A stretch of DNA of 16,566 nt from Simkania negevensis (GTDB lineage Bacteria; Chlamydiota; Chlamydiia; Chlamydiales; Simkaniaceae): the NCBI GenBank assembly GCA_016191565.1, contig JACPWA010000062.1, positions 1 to 16,566 on the forward strand, given 5' to 3'. The notes below the pieces were generated by a model, which was not told the DNA's origin, did not search any database, and worked only from the letters and a program-made list of their open reading frames with translations. Each line of letters begins with the position of its first letter. Position 1 is the stretch's first letter. Shown in pieces: positions 1-8,385 of the stretch. The position numbers and the translations under genes were made by a program.

Positions 1-547
1 AAAATAGATCCCGTAGAGAACCAAGGAGAATGCATTTGATGAGGAAGCTAAAATGGCCGAGCACAGAGTAAGAAAAGTCAAAATTAAAAAAGAAAAAGGG
101 TGATTAGAAAGTAGAAGAAGAAAAAAAAATTAAAAAAAACAAAGAAAAAAGATTGACAAGGGCGCGATCAGAGAACTTCTTTCGAAACTCGCTTTGTTTG
201 GAAAAATGGCGCGTTTTAGACAGGTCTTAAAAACGATTGTGAAGACAATATGGGAACACATGGCTGAAAAAATCGGTTTTTAGAGATGGCAAAAATCGCC
301 GTTTTAGCAAATACATGGGGGTTTCGAAAGAAGTCTAATGTAAAAGCATCTTATGTTCAAAAGCATGAGTAATAAAGCAGGCGCAAAAAAGGATAATGCT
401 AAAACAGAAGTTCCTATAAGTTTTCAAGTAGAAGGAGTATATACTCAAATAAGAGAGTGTTTCAAAAGGCAAAAGCGAAGGATTTTTAAAAACATTTTTT
501 AGAATTTTGAAGCTCTCTCTCAATCAAGTCAAAAAATGGGAATTTTG
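1..547. other. Purine-rich region upstream of dnaX with no convincing gene
   Basis: No gene here can be supported. Positions about 70-150 are almost entirely A and G, with several A-runs, so translations are lysine/arginine-rich in many frames. Three short + strand frames are visible: the first 39 bases are open and end in TGA, possibly the tail of an upstream gene; 206-283 encodes 25 residues beginning MARFRQVLKTIVKTIW, and its frame is open back to about 134; 365-502 encodes 45 residues beginning MSNKAGAKKDNAKTEV. None has a good Shine-Dalgarno site. A TTGACA occurs at 153-158 but has no matching -10 box. The region could be a decayed gene, a structural RNA or a leader of dnaX; I cannot tell which. 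Confidence 0.4.
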
Positions 548-1879
548 ATGATAAAATATCAGGGAATTGCAAAGAGGTATCGTCCCAAACTATTTAAAGA
601 GGTGATAGGCCAAAAGGCGATTGTTACCACATTAAAAAATGCGATTCAGATGAAGCGGATCGTCCATGGGTACCTGTTTTGCGGCCCGAGAGGAACAGGA
701 AAAACTACCTTAGCGCGTTTATTTGCTAAAGCTCTTAACTGCTCCCATCTGCAAGAAGAAGGGGAACCCTGTAATCACTGCTCTTCTTGCATTGAAATCA
801 CAAACGGCCATTCTCTTGACGTAATGGAAATCGATGGCGCTTCTAACCGTGGGATTGATGATATCCGGCAGCTCAATGAAACGGTGAAGTATGCCTCTTC
901 TCCTGGAAAATATAAAATTTATATTATTGACGAAGTGCATATGCTTACCAAAGAGGCCTTCAATGCCCTTCTAAAAACTCTAGAAGATCCCCCCGTCCAC
1001 GTTCTCTTTTTCTTCGCTACTACAGAACCGCATAAAGTGCTTTCCACTATCCTTAGCCGCTGTCAACGGTTCGATCTGCGAAGGATTTCTCAGGAGCAAA
1101 TAGAAGAGGCTTTAAAAAAAATTGCTGAAGATATCGAAGCACAGATCGAAACAGCTGCCCTCTCCCTTATTGCAGAGCGCGCTGAGGGGAGCTTACGCGA
1201 TGCACAGTCTCTTCTCGATCAGATCTTTTGTTTTGAACAGACCCCTGTTACAGCAGCAGTAGTCTCCAATGCCCTTGGTCTTGTTTCTAAAGAGATCTTC
1301 TTCTCCCTTGATCGGGCAGCAGCGCAAAACAACCTTGCTTTTGCTTTTGAAACAGCAGCAATACTTTTTCAAAAAGGGGGAGACCATAATTTTTTTTTAG
1401 AAAGCTTAATGAAACATTATCGGAACCTCCTTCTACTTAAGCTAAGTAAAAACCAGGATCTTTTTCCTTCATTAACACAGCAGGATCTCGAAAAGTACCA
1501 AGAAAGTGCCTCTTTCTACACACAGGAACAATGTTTAGATATCTTGCAGTATTTGATCCAAATGCATGAAGGGAAAGCGCACTACTGCCTTAGCCAGCTT
1601 CAAATCGAAATGATCCTTCTCTATATTATCCGCTGCACGAAAAAAATCCCCTTGAACTCCCTTGTAGAGAGGCTGTCAGAGTTAAGAGAGGCTATAAATA
1701 CCCCTTCTTCTCTTCAGCAGCCTTCCATAGAAGAAAAAGCCACTACCCCGTTAAAAAGCGATCCTCTATCTCCTTCAGCGCCAGCTACAATGGAAGATTC
1801 TGACATTCAAAAAAAATTTAAGCAAGAAAGAGCCATGTGCTTTACAAGTATAGCCCTAAATGGGGTATTAAAAAGGTGA
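548..1879 (+). CDS. dnaX: DNA polymerase III subunit gamma/tau
   Basis: This is the AAA+ clamp-loader subunit that, with delta and delta', opens the sliding clamp onto primed DNA at the replication fork. Numbered from the ATG at 548, it shows a Walker A GPRGTGKT (46-53), the DnaX zinc-binding cysteines C65, C75, C78 and C81, a Walker B IYIIDEVHM (124-132), a sensor-1 region FATTE (156-160) and the SRC arginine-finger motif (170-172). I prefer 548 to the in-frame ATG at 536 because GGGA at 538-541 is a well-spaced ribosome site for 548 and the protein then begins in the usual short-lead style before YRPKLFKEVIGQ. At 443 residues it is gamma-sized and lacks the long C-terminal domains of E. coli tau. 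ybaB follows 49 bp downstream, the common dnaX–ybaB pairing. Confidence 0.96.
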   Translation: MIKYQGIAKRYRPKLFKEVIGQKAIVTTLKNAIQMKRIVHGYLFCGPRGTGKTTLARLFAKALNCSHLQEEGEPCNHCSSCIEITNGHSLDVMEIDGASNRGIDDIRQLNETVKYASSPGKYKIYIIDEVHMLTKEAFNALLKTLEDPPVHVLFFFATTEPHKVLSTILSRCQRFDLRRISQEQIEEALKKIAEDIEAQIETAALSLIAERAEGSLRDAQSLLDQIFCFEQTPVTAAVVSNALGLVSKEIFFSLDRAAAQNNLAFAFETAAILFQKGGDHNFFLESLMKHYRNLLLLKLSKNQDLFPSLTQQDLEKYQESASFYTQEQCLDILQYLIQMHEGKAHYCLSQLQIEMILLYIIRCTKKIPLNSLVERLSELREAINTPSSLQQPSIEEKATTPLKSDPLSPSAPATMEDSDIQKKFKQERAMCFTSIALNGVLKR

Positions 1880-1928
1880 TCTTTAACCCACTTTTTATGT
1901 ATACTTAAGCAAATAAAGAAAGGAGTTT

Positions 1929-2243
1929 ATGGGCAGCGGCTACTCAAAAATGAAGAAACAGGCTCGAGTTTTGCAAGACCAGCTTGCAAAAATGCAAGAG
2001 GAAAGGGAAAAACTCGAAGTAACTGGCAGCGCAGGAAATGGACTGGTTACTGTGACTTTAAATGGGGACAAAGAGCTCAAAAAAATTTCAATTAAACCTG
2101 AATGTGTCGATCCTAAAGATATAGAAGGGCTCGAAGATCTCATCCTTGCTGCATGTAAAGATGCAGCAAGCAAAATTGGCGAGGAGTCTTCTACTTCTGG
2201 ACTTGGAGGACTTTCTTCAGGAAGTCTTCCCTTTGGATTATAA
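1929..2243 (+). CDS. ybaB: YbaB/EbfC family nucleoid-associated protein
   Basis: A 104-residue member of the YbaB/EbfC family, small dimeric DNA-binding proteins that associate with the nucleoid and are often encoded next to dnaX or recR. The sequence shows the family pattern: an N-terminal charged helix (KMKKQARVLQDQLAKMQEER), a central segment with GSAGNGLVTVTLNGDKELKKI, then an acidic helix (DPKDIEGLEDLILAACKDA) and a flexible Gly/Ser-rich tail ending GSLPFGL. The start is supported by AGGAG at 1921-1925, somewhat close to the ATG. It lies 49 bp after dnaX on the same strand and is probably cotranscribed, although a TATACT at about 1899 could serve a separate promoter. The assignment to the family is secure; the precise cellular role is known only for the family. 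Confidence 0.93.
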   Translation: MGSGYSKMKKQARVLQDQLAKMQEEREKLEVTGSAGNGLVTVTLNGDKELKKISIKPECVDPKDIEGLEDLILAACKDAASKIGEESSTSGLGGLSSGSLPFGL

Positions 2244-2266
2244 GCTCTTTGAGTATGTAAATAAAG

Positions 2267-2398
2267 TTACGACATCTCATGCTTTGCAATGCTTTTATTT
2301 TTTAATTGTAGGTTCAACCAATAACGAGTGTGGCGAAGTTCTCCAATTTTCACCAACGCTCCTTTGTGAACTAGATCAGCAAACTTGGAGTTGATTTT
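2267..2398 (-). pseudogene. Remnant resembling the C-terminal winged helix of a Fic-type protein
   Basis: The minus strand is open for 43 residues directly after the stop of the peptide-binding fusion gene and in the same frame. The translation contains DLVHKGALVKIGELRHTRY followed by WLNL. As I recall it, this pattern (D-L-V-x-K-G-x-L-x-x-x-G-x-x-R-x-T-R-Y-x-L) is typical of the winged-helix end of Fic-family and related proteins. There is no start codon near it and no Fic catalytic HxFx(D/E)GNGR motif, so it is at most a gene tail. It could have been left by a deletion, or be a 3' extension separated by the TAA at 2399-2401. The family guess rests on motif memory only. Confidence 0.4.
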
Positions 2399-5317
2399 TT
2401 ATACACTATGAAATGTAGAATAAGAAAAATCTACAGTTCCAAAGTGGTTAACTAAAGGAACTTCTAGATTAGGTTGCTTAATCACTTGCTCTGATTCATA
2501 GTAGAGAGGGAGAATAAAATAATCATTCATTAAGATTCTTTCTGCTTTTTCTAAGTAGCTAAGTCGTTTTTTTGCATCTGTTTCTTGATCAGCTTGATGA
2601 AGAAGAAGAGTAAATTCCTCATTTGTCCATTTAGAAAAATTCATCTTTTCCATTGGACTGCGGAAAATATTCAAGGTATAAATCGGATCAGAAACCCAAG
2701 CTATCCACCTTAACGCTCCTACTTGGAAATTTCCTTTAATAAGAATTTCAAAAAGGTCAGAAAAAGAGCAAATATTGATATGACACTGGATCCCAAGAGT
2801 CTCTTCAATCTGCTTTTTAAAGATAGAAGTCACTTTCTCCTGATATTCAGCATGATAGTGTAGGATAGAAATAGAAGGAAAATCCTCTCTTTTAATTTTT
2901 AACTCTTTTAATCCTTCTTTAAAATAACTTCTGGCAAGCATCTTAGATTCTTTCATCAGAGCTTGAGCATCTTCAACTTGAGTATGTGTATGAGGCAAAG
3001 GGGAAAAGGCCGGCTCTATTTTTCCTTTAAGTTCATTAATAAATTCCTGCCGAACAGTTGCAAAGAAAAAGGCTTGCCGGATTTTCCGATTGTGAAAAGG
3101 ATAACAGCGTAGATTCAAAAAATACCAAAACATTTTACATGTAGGGAGATAGTAATTTTCTCTCGGAAATTCATTAAAATGTAAATGTGTCGCACCTAGA
3201 GGAGGACCCATCCAATCAAGTTGCCCCTCTTTAAACATCTGAAAGGTTCTCTCTAATTCATAGGCATAAAAAGGGTGAGGATTCTTTAACATAAAAGGGC
3301 CATTACAAACAAATTGTTTCCCTTGCTGGAAGGGCCAGTTAGGACGTTTTTGATCAATGATAGAATTTACTGGTGAGAACAATGTATGTGCTGTTAATTC
3401 TAAAAAATAAGGAGCAGGATGTTCTAATGTTACTTCGAAGGTAAAATCATCAATCGATTTTATCCCCACATTTTCTAAAGAAGCTTGCCCTTCTTTTGCT
3501 TTCTTTGCATTTTTAATAGGATAAAAGAGATAGGCAAAACGGGTATTAAAGCTAGGGGTGAGAATTTTTTTCCAAGCATATTCAAAGTCATAAGCAGTTA
3601 ACCTCATTCCATTTGACCAATAACTTTTTTTTAATCGAAAAACGTATTTCTTTAGATCATGTGAAATTTCATATGAAAGAGCACAGGAAGGGATTGGCAT
3701 TCCTTTCTCATTAAGTCTCATGAGCCCATCAAATAGCATCTTATTAATTACGCTGGACTGATGATCTCCTCCTATTCTCGGGTCTAAGAAAAGATCGATC
3801 CCTAATGCTAAATTCAGGGCCAAAATCTTTTCCTTTATGTTCCCATTCACCCCTACACATTCGATAAGTTGTGCGCAGAACAATTCCTGTTTTCCTCTGT
3901 TTCCTTCCTGGTAGATATAGCCAATATAATGACTCCCTCCCTGACTAAGCTCTGAAAGAATAAGCTTATTGCGAGGGATGTTTTGTCTCTTGATCTCTTT
4001 TTCAATCGCCTGTTTTAACTGAAGGTGATTAAAACGGATAAAGAAAAAAACCTCTCTTTCTTGATGATGGAAGCGATGGTGGTAAGGGAGGTCAGGAGAC
4101 TCTTGAAATAGGTAAAGAAAGAGGCGAAAAAAACTTTCGAGCAGTCTCAATGCGATCGTAGCTTGCACTTCGATAGGGCGCAAGGAGTAGAAAAAGCTCT
4201 CCAGCAGCTCTGCATCTTTTTGTTCCATCTCTGGAAAAAGCTGTTTAAACTCAGAGAGGCGCTCCCCCTGTTTGAGAAGCATTCCTCCGTTGTAATCTCG
4301 AATCTCCCCAAATGCTTGGGTAAGGATTGCTCCAACCTCTTTTCTAGCTTGATAAAAATCTAAGGAGAAATTTTTTCGTAAAAATCTACTGAGGTTGGGA
4401 AGATGAAGGCGAAAAACATTAGCTTCAATTGGCAAACCTGTATTGATGTAACTGACAATCTGGGAGCGATCTGGCTTTAAAGTAAAAAGATGAGAGACTT
4501 TTGAAAAAGCGTGAGTAAGGGAGAGGGAACTATCTTTTATGACCCTCAAAAGAATGACATTAAAAGTCACCTCTTTATTATCATGTCTGTCATAGACAAT
4601 CATCACCTGAGGAAGGTCATCAGCATTCTTGACCTCTTTACTTAGGATGAGAATGCTCCTCATAATCTCCTCCTCATTCCTTACCGTAAAGATTTCAGGA
4701 ACCAGAGCTTCCACCCTTTCTTTCATTTCATTTACTAAAGCATGTTCGAGATAATCGATCTCATTTTCAGAGAATTCTCCCCCTTCTCTTTTTTCAAATT
4801 CTACGTAGAAGGTACGGATAGGACTTCCATGAGGGTGGTAGATATAGGTGGTATCAAGTACCAACTCCGCTTCTGGAAAAAGAGAACGGACTGAAGCAAG
4901 GAGATGTTTTTGATGGAAGGATTCATATTCGTGCTTTAAGTTGATCCCTACAACACATCCTAAAATAGACTTGTCTCCAAAAGTAAAGGTAAGGGTCTCT
5001 TTAAAAAAGAAGAGTTTAATATGCCGTTTATTTGGCTGAGTACTCACCTGCCAGTTAAGCTCTTTCCGAGCAGCATAAAAAGCAGCTATAATATTAGATA
5101 TAAACAATGCAGAGCGGCGCTGAATAAATTCGGTTGTAAAAAAGCTAAGACAGCGGTCCATTTCATCTAGGAGACCTTCGTCTTGCTTATGATAATCAAC
5201 TCTAGAAAGGAGCTCTTTCTGAATACTATTTTCTTTTTCAGAAAGAAAGCTTCTGCCCCCTTTTAAGGAACTGGAAGGAACTTCAGAAGAAAGAAAATCC
5301 TCTTTTAGCTGTTTCAT
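2399..5317 (-). CDS. Unknown N-terminal domain fused to an OppA-like (SBP_bac_5) peptide-binding domain
   Basis: A 972-residue protein. From about residue 498 to the end it reads as a family-5 extracellular solute-binding protein of the OppA type: SSVINKMLFDGLMRLNEKG (521-539), YWSNGMRLTAYDFEYAWKK (566-584), AYLFYPIKNA (595-604), HPAPYFLELTAHTLFSPVN (633-651) and CNGPFMLKN (671-679). The segment following that is shorter than in ordinary OppA. Residues 1-497 match nothing I recognise; they are predicted soluble and mixed alpha/beta, with a phrase RDYNGGMLLKQGERLSEF at 340-357. No signal peptide or lipobox is present at the charged N-terminus, so the binding domain is probably cytoplasmic, which is odd for this family. 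The start is supported by GGAG just upstream. It begins 12 bp after ptsI and is the last gene of the hprK-ptsH-ptsI operon, suggesting a regulatory or sensing role, which is inference. Confidence 0.85.
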   Translation of the reverse strand: MKQLKEDFLSSEVPSSSLKGGRSFLSEKENSIQKELLSRVDYHKQDEGLLDEMDRCLSFFTTEFIQRRSALFISNIIAAFYAARKELNWQVSTQPNKRHIKLFFFKETLTFTFGDKSILGCVVGINLKHEYESFHQKHLLASVRSLFPEAELVLDTTYIYHPHGSPIRTFYVEFEKREGGEFSENEIDYLEHALVNEMKERVEALVPEIFTVRNEEEIMRSILILSKEVKNADDLPQVMIVYDRHDNKEVTFNVILLRVIKDSSLSLTHAFSKVSHLFTLKPDRSQIVSYINTGLPIEANVFRLHLPNLSRFLRKNFSLDFYQARKEVGAILTQAFGEIRDYNGGMLLKQGERLSEFKQLFPEMEQKDAELLESFFYSLRPIEVQATIALRLLESFFRLFLYLFQESPDLPYHHRFHHQEREVFFFIRFNHLQLKQAIEKEIKRQNIPRNKLILSELSQGGSHYIGYIYQEGNRGKQELFCAQLIECVGVNGNIKEKILALNLALGIDLFLDPRIGGDHQSSVINKMLFDGLMRLNEKGMPIPSCALSYEISHDLKKYVFRLKKSYWSNGMRLTAYDFEYAWKKILTPSFNTRFAYLFYPIKNAKKAKEGQASLENVGIKSIDDFTFEVTLEHPAPYFLELTAHTLFSPVNSIIDQKRPNWPFQQGKQFVCNGPFMLKNPHPFYAYELERTFQMFKEGQLDWMGPPLGATHLHFNEFPRENYYLPTCKMFWYFLNLRCYPFHNRKIRQAFFFATVRQEFINELKGKIEPAFSPLPHTHTQVEDAQALMKESKMLARSYFKEGLKELKIKREDFPSISILHYHAEYQEKVTSIFKKQIEETLGIQCHINICSFSDLFEILIKGNFQVGALRWIAWVSDPIYTLNIFRSPMEKMNFSKWTNEEFTLLLHQADQETDAKKRLSYLEKAERILMNDYFILPLYYESEQVIKQPNLEVPLVNHFGTVDFSYSTFHSV

Positions 5318-5329
5318 TCATCTCCAACT

Positions 5330-7087
5330 CTACTTACTAATTTTATTGACAAGGTCGCTATATCTCTCTTCAAGAAAGGAGAGAATCTGGTGAGAGGTTT
5401 CACATTGGTTAATCTCCCCTTTAAGAAAGGCAACATCCTTACAGGAAAGGGAGGAGATCATTTCTTTAACTATAGGAATGAAACGAGGAGAACAGGAAAT
5501 ACTGCGCACCCCTAAGCTCAAAAGGAGAGGGAGCATAAGAGGATCAGAGGCCATTTCCCCGCAAAGACATATGGGTTTCTTTTCCTTAGCTGCTTGTTCT
5601 ACAGCATGCCTTATCATCCGAATGATACTAGGGTGATGTGATTTATAATACTCATGACTTTCCTTTGTGGTCCGATCTGCAGCCAAAGTATATTGGACAA
5701 GATCGTTTGTTCCGATCGACAGAAAATCACATTCTTTAGCTAAAAAATCGGCAATCATCACGGCAGAGGGGATCTCAATCATAGAGCCAACTGGGATTTT
5801 CGCAGGAATGACAAATCCCTCTTGCCTTAAAGCAGATGTTGTTTCTTCAATAAGGTTTTTTGCCTGCATAAGCTCTTGAATATCAGAAATAAATGGCAAT
5901 AAAATGCGCAAGTTACCTCGACCGCTAACCCGAAGAAGGGCGCGAAGATGGGCAAGGAAAATTTCAGGGTGCTTTAAAAGAAAACGGATCCCTCGACATC
6001 CAAGAGCAGGATTGGGCTCAGACTGATGGTAGTAAGATTTTCCTTTATCTCCTCCAATATCAAAAATGCGAAAAGTAAAAGGGAAATCTTGAGTGATATC
6101 CATCATCTCTGAGAAGAGATAAAATTGCTCCTCTTCAGAAAAGGAGAGAAGATCTTTTCGAAGAAGGAGAAACTCTGAGCGGAAGAGACCTACCCCTGTC
6201 GCTCCATATTGTTTCACTAGGTGCAAATCTTCAATGTTGTCGATATTGGCAAAAATCTCAAAAGGCTCTCCATCTTTTGTCTCTATACTTGCTTTTCCGA
6301 CCTTCCCCTTTATTCCCTTCCCACTTAAGCTTTTCTTCTGCTTGGCCTTTTCAAGCCTCTCTTCGCAGGGATTAATAATCACTTCTCCTCGGGTCCCATC
6401 GATGATGACAATCCCTTTCGGAGCAATGTGAAGCTGTGCAATATCAATATTGGCAACATAAGGGATCCCTTTTGATCTCGCAATCAAAGCAGCATGAGAT
6501 GTTGCTCCTCCCAATTCAGTGACGATTCCTTCAATTACACCTTTAGATGCTTCAGCTGCATGAGAAGGGCCAAGTTCTCTAGAAACAATAATGGAATGCT
6601 TAGGAAGCTCTTTTAATGACATTTCGTTGTCCGAGGAGAGATTCTTTAAGATCCTTTTAGAAAGATCTTTGACGTCAGTGAGTCGTTGCTTAAAAAAGTT
6701 GTCCTTAACTTTAGCAAACTCCTTCTCATAATCGGTCATCACTGATCGGAAGACACTTTCTGTGTTTTTCATCATCTGACGGATCTTCTTTTCCATCAGA
6801 GTAGTCATCATCGGATCTTCTAGCATTTGAATATGAGAATCGATGATAGAAACTGCCTCATCAGAGCCCTCTTTTGCTAAAAACCTCTGAAGATTATGCA
6901 AATCCTCTCTTGAGGAATCTACCGCTTCTCTATATCTAGAAATCTCATGCTCCACTTCAGTAAAAGGGATGGAGAATTCGGGAGCCACAGTATTTTCAAG
7001 ATCATCGAGAAAGATGAATCGACCTATTCCAATTCCCTCGCTAATAGGAGACCCCTTAAGAATAATTTCACCCTCTCTTTTTTTCAT
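5330..7087 (-). CDS. ptsI: Phosphoenolpyruvate-protein phosphotransferase (PTS Enzyme I)
   Basis: Enzyme I takes phosphate from phosphoenolpyruvate onto its own histidine and passes it to HPr, the first step of the phosphotransferase system in the cytoplasm. At 585 residues it has the usual length. The phospho-histidine motif GGATSHAALIARSKGIPYV puts the active histidine at residue 198. The PEP-binding half contains GVGLFRSEFL (298-307), RIFDIGGDKGK (340-350), ALGCRGIRFLL (361-371), GSMIEIPSA (434-442), LSIGTNDLVQYTLAADR (456-472) and the catalytic cysteine C509 in CLCGEMASDP. All key residues appear intact. It starts 3 bp after the ptsH stop, with GAAGG in the ptsH tail as ribosome site, and is followed 12 bp later by the peptide-binding fusion gene, so the genes should be one transcript. 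Confidence 0.97.
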   Translation of the reverse strand: MKKREGEIILKGSPISEGIGIGRFIFLDDLENTVAPEFSIPFTEVEHEISRYREAVDSSREDLHNLQRFLAKEGSDEAVSIIDSHIQMLEDPMMTTLMEKKIRQMMKNTESVFRSVMTDYEKEFAKVKDNFFKQRLTDVKDLSKRILKNLSSDNEMSLKELPKHSIIVSRELGPSHAAEASKGVIEGIVTELGGATSHAALIARSKGIPYVANIDIAQLHIAPKGIVIIDGTRGEVIINPCEERLEKAKQKKSLSGKGIKGKVGKASIETKDGEPFEIFANIDNIEDLHLVKQYGATGVGLFRSEFLLLRKDLLSFSEEEQFYLFSEMMDITQDFPFTFRIFDIGGDKGKSYYHQSEPNPALGCRGIRFLLKHPEIFLAHLRALLRVSGRGNLRILLPFISDIQELMQAKNLIEETTSALRQEGFVIPAKIPVGSMIEIPSAVMIADFLAKECDFLSIGTNDLVQYTLAADRTTKESHEYYKSHHPSIIRMIRHAVEQAAKEKKPICLCGEMASDPLMLPLLLSLGVRSISCSPRFIPIVKEMISSLSCKDVAFLKGEINQCETSHQILSFLEERYSDLVNKISK

Positions 7088-7090
7088 TGA

Positions 7091-7366
7091 TTAACCTTCT
7101 TCAAACTCCATTTCAAAAGCTTGAGCTAGTTTTTGGATGATCACTTTCGCATCTACTCCTTGCGCACAAATTGTAATACGCGCATTCTTTGGTGCAGCAA
7201 GAATCATAATGCTCATGATGCTACGAGCATTGATGGTAGTTTTCTTATAAGTCAAGGTTACTTTTGATTTACTCCCCTGCAAAAGTTTGGCAATGTAAGA
7301 AGCAGGTCTTACGTGAAGCCCTAGATTATTTTTTACTTTTACCGTTTGCTGTAGTTTTTCTTCCAA
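7091..7366 (-). CDS. ptsH: Phosphocarrier protein HPr, TTG start
   Basis: HPr carries phosphate from Enzyme I to sugar-specific EII proteins or regulators. The active-site motif NNLGLHVRPASYIAKLLQG contains the phosphorylated histidine. INARSIMSIM contains the serine equivalent to Ser46, the target of HPr kinase, so both phosphorylation sites are present, fitting the adjacent hprK. No ATG is available near the expected start. The longest frame begins with TTG at 7390 and overlaps hprK by 20 bp. I prefer the TTG at 7366: it lies 4 bp past the hprK stop, has AGGGGA about 10 bp upstream, and gives a 91-residue protein close to normal HPr size. The start choice is inference; the identity is not in doubt. 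Confidence 0.93.
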   Translation of the reverse strand: MEEKLQQTVKVKNNLGLHVRPASYIAKLLQGSKSKVTLTYKKTTINARSIMSIMILAAPKNARITICAQGVDAKVIIQKLAQAFEMEFEEG

Positions 7367-7370
7367 GATT

Positions 7371-8321
7371 TTATTTTCCCCTTTTAGCAATCTTTTCTAA
7401 GAGCTTTTCGCTAAATTCCTTTGCTGTATGAAATCCCATGTTTTTTAGTCGATGATTCAAAACCGTGGTTTCAATAAGAAGAGCAAGATTTCTTCCTGTC
7501 TTAACAGGGAGAAGATAGGAAGGGATTTTAACTCCGAGAATTTCATAAAATTGCTCCTCTAATCCTACTCGATCATAATAGGATGTTTCCTGCCACTGTT
7601 CCAATTTGACCCTAAGATCAATCCTTGTCTCCTTTTTTACTGCGATCATTCCAAAAAGGTGAGCGACATTGATGATCCCGATCCCTCTAATTTCAAGAAG
7701 ATAACGGGTAAGCTCAGGACTAGTTCCCTCTAAATTCTCCTCTCTCTTCTTTCGAATTTCCACTAGATCATCTGAAATGAGCCGATGCCCCCTTTCAATC
7801 AAAGCAAGAGCAGTTTCGCTTTTTCCAACTGAAGATTCTCCTTCGATAAGCACTCCCACACCAAATGCTTCGACCAGGGTTCCATGAGAGCGTATTGAGG
7901 GAGCGAAAAGATCATCTAAAACTATCTTGAGCTTTGACTCTAAAGCAGTGGAGGTCAAATGCGAAGAGAAAAGAGGGACTTTTCTTTCTATGCATAAGGC
8001 TAAGATCTCTTCTAAAGGGGAAAGCCCTCTTGAAATAAGGACAGCTGCTTGATCTTTTGTGATCACTTCTCTCAGCCGACTGAGCCGTTTTTTCACTTCC
8101 AGATCGCGCAGATATTTGATCTCAATCGCTCCAAAGATGAGAAGGCAACTCCTCTCCTTTTTCTTTAAGTATCCAGCAAGAGATAGACCAGGTCTTTGCA
8201 CTTCGGGAGAAAGGATTTCCCGCTCCATTCCTTCCCACGCCTTTGTTTTTTCTAAAGCGAGTAGCTCCTTATGATTTTTATAAAGATCTTGGACATAAAC
8301 TCTATTTTTTTCTAAGTGCAT
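7371..8321 (-). CDS. hprK: HPr kinase/phosphorylase
   Basis: A bifunctional enzyme that phosphorylates the regulatory serine of HPr with ATP and removes it by phosphorolysis, linking the phosphotransferase system to metabolic control. Numbered from the ATG at 8321 it has 316 residues, the usual length, with the N-terminal domain motif VQRPGLSLAGYL (41-52), a conserved RSHGTLVEAFGVGVLIEG (144-161) containing the family histidine, a Walker A GESSVGKS (161-168), SDDLVEI (183-189), the signature LEIRGIGIINV (209-219) and the K-loop PVKTGRNLALLIE (272-284). The same frame stays open back to 8447, but that extension overlaps the start of ndh on the other strand and has no family counterpart, so I take 8321. 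It is the first gene of the minus-strand operon, with ptsH immediately downstream. Its promoter should lie in 8322-8434, but I cannot place it. Confidence 0.93.
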   Translation of the reverse strand: MHLEKNRVYVQDLYKNHKELLALEKTKAWEGMEREILSPEVQRPGLSLAGYLKKKERSCLLIFGAIEIKYLRDLEVKKRLSRLREVITKDQAAVLISRGLSPLEEILALCIERKVPLFSSHLTSTALESKLKIVLDDLFAPSIRSHGTLVEAFGVGVLIEGESSVGKSETALALIERGHRLISDDLVEIRKKREENLEGTSPELTRYLLEIRGIGIINVAHLFGMIAVKKETRIDLRVKLEQWQETSYYDRVGLEEQFYEILGVKIPSYLLPVKTGRNLALLIETTVLNHRLKNMGFHTAKEFSEKLLEKIAKRGK

Positions 8322-8385
8322 TTTGACTTTTTTGTCTGTTTTTGGAGCAAGGATATCAGATCTTTCTTTTTTTAAGGAGCTCTCC

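Noticed and set aside
153..158. TTGACA as a promoter for a gene in 1-547
   Set aside because: No reasonable -10 box lies 16-19 bp downstream, and no gene follows closely.
1809..1816. A8 run near the end of dnaX as a programmed frameshift site (tau/gamma switching)
   Set aside because: The zero frame continues normally to a stop at 1879, and the shifted frames end within a few codons, so no longer or clearly different product would be made.
2328..2366. Hairpin GAGTGTGGCGAA / TTTTCACCAACGCTC as an intrinsic terminator between ybaB and the minus-strand operon
   Set aside because: The stem has mismatches and no T-run follows on either strand; the nearest T6 on the plus strand is about 27 bases further on.
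2146..2394. 82-residue plus-strand frame overlapping the ybaB end
   Set aside because: It overlaps ybaB in another frame, has no ribosome site and covers the antisense of the Fic-like remnant.
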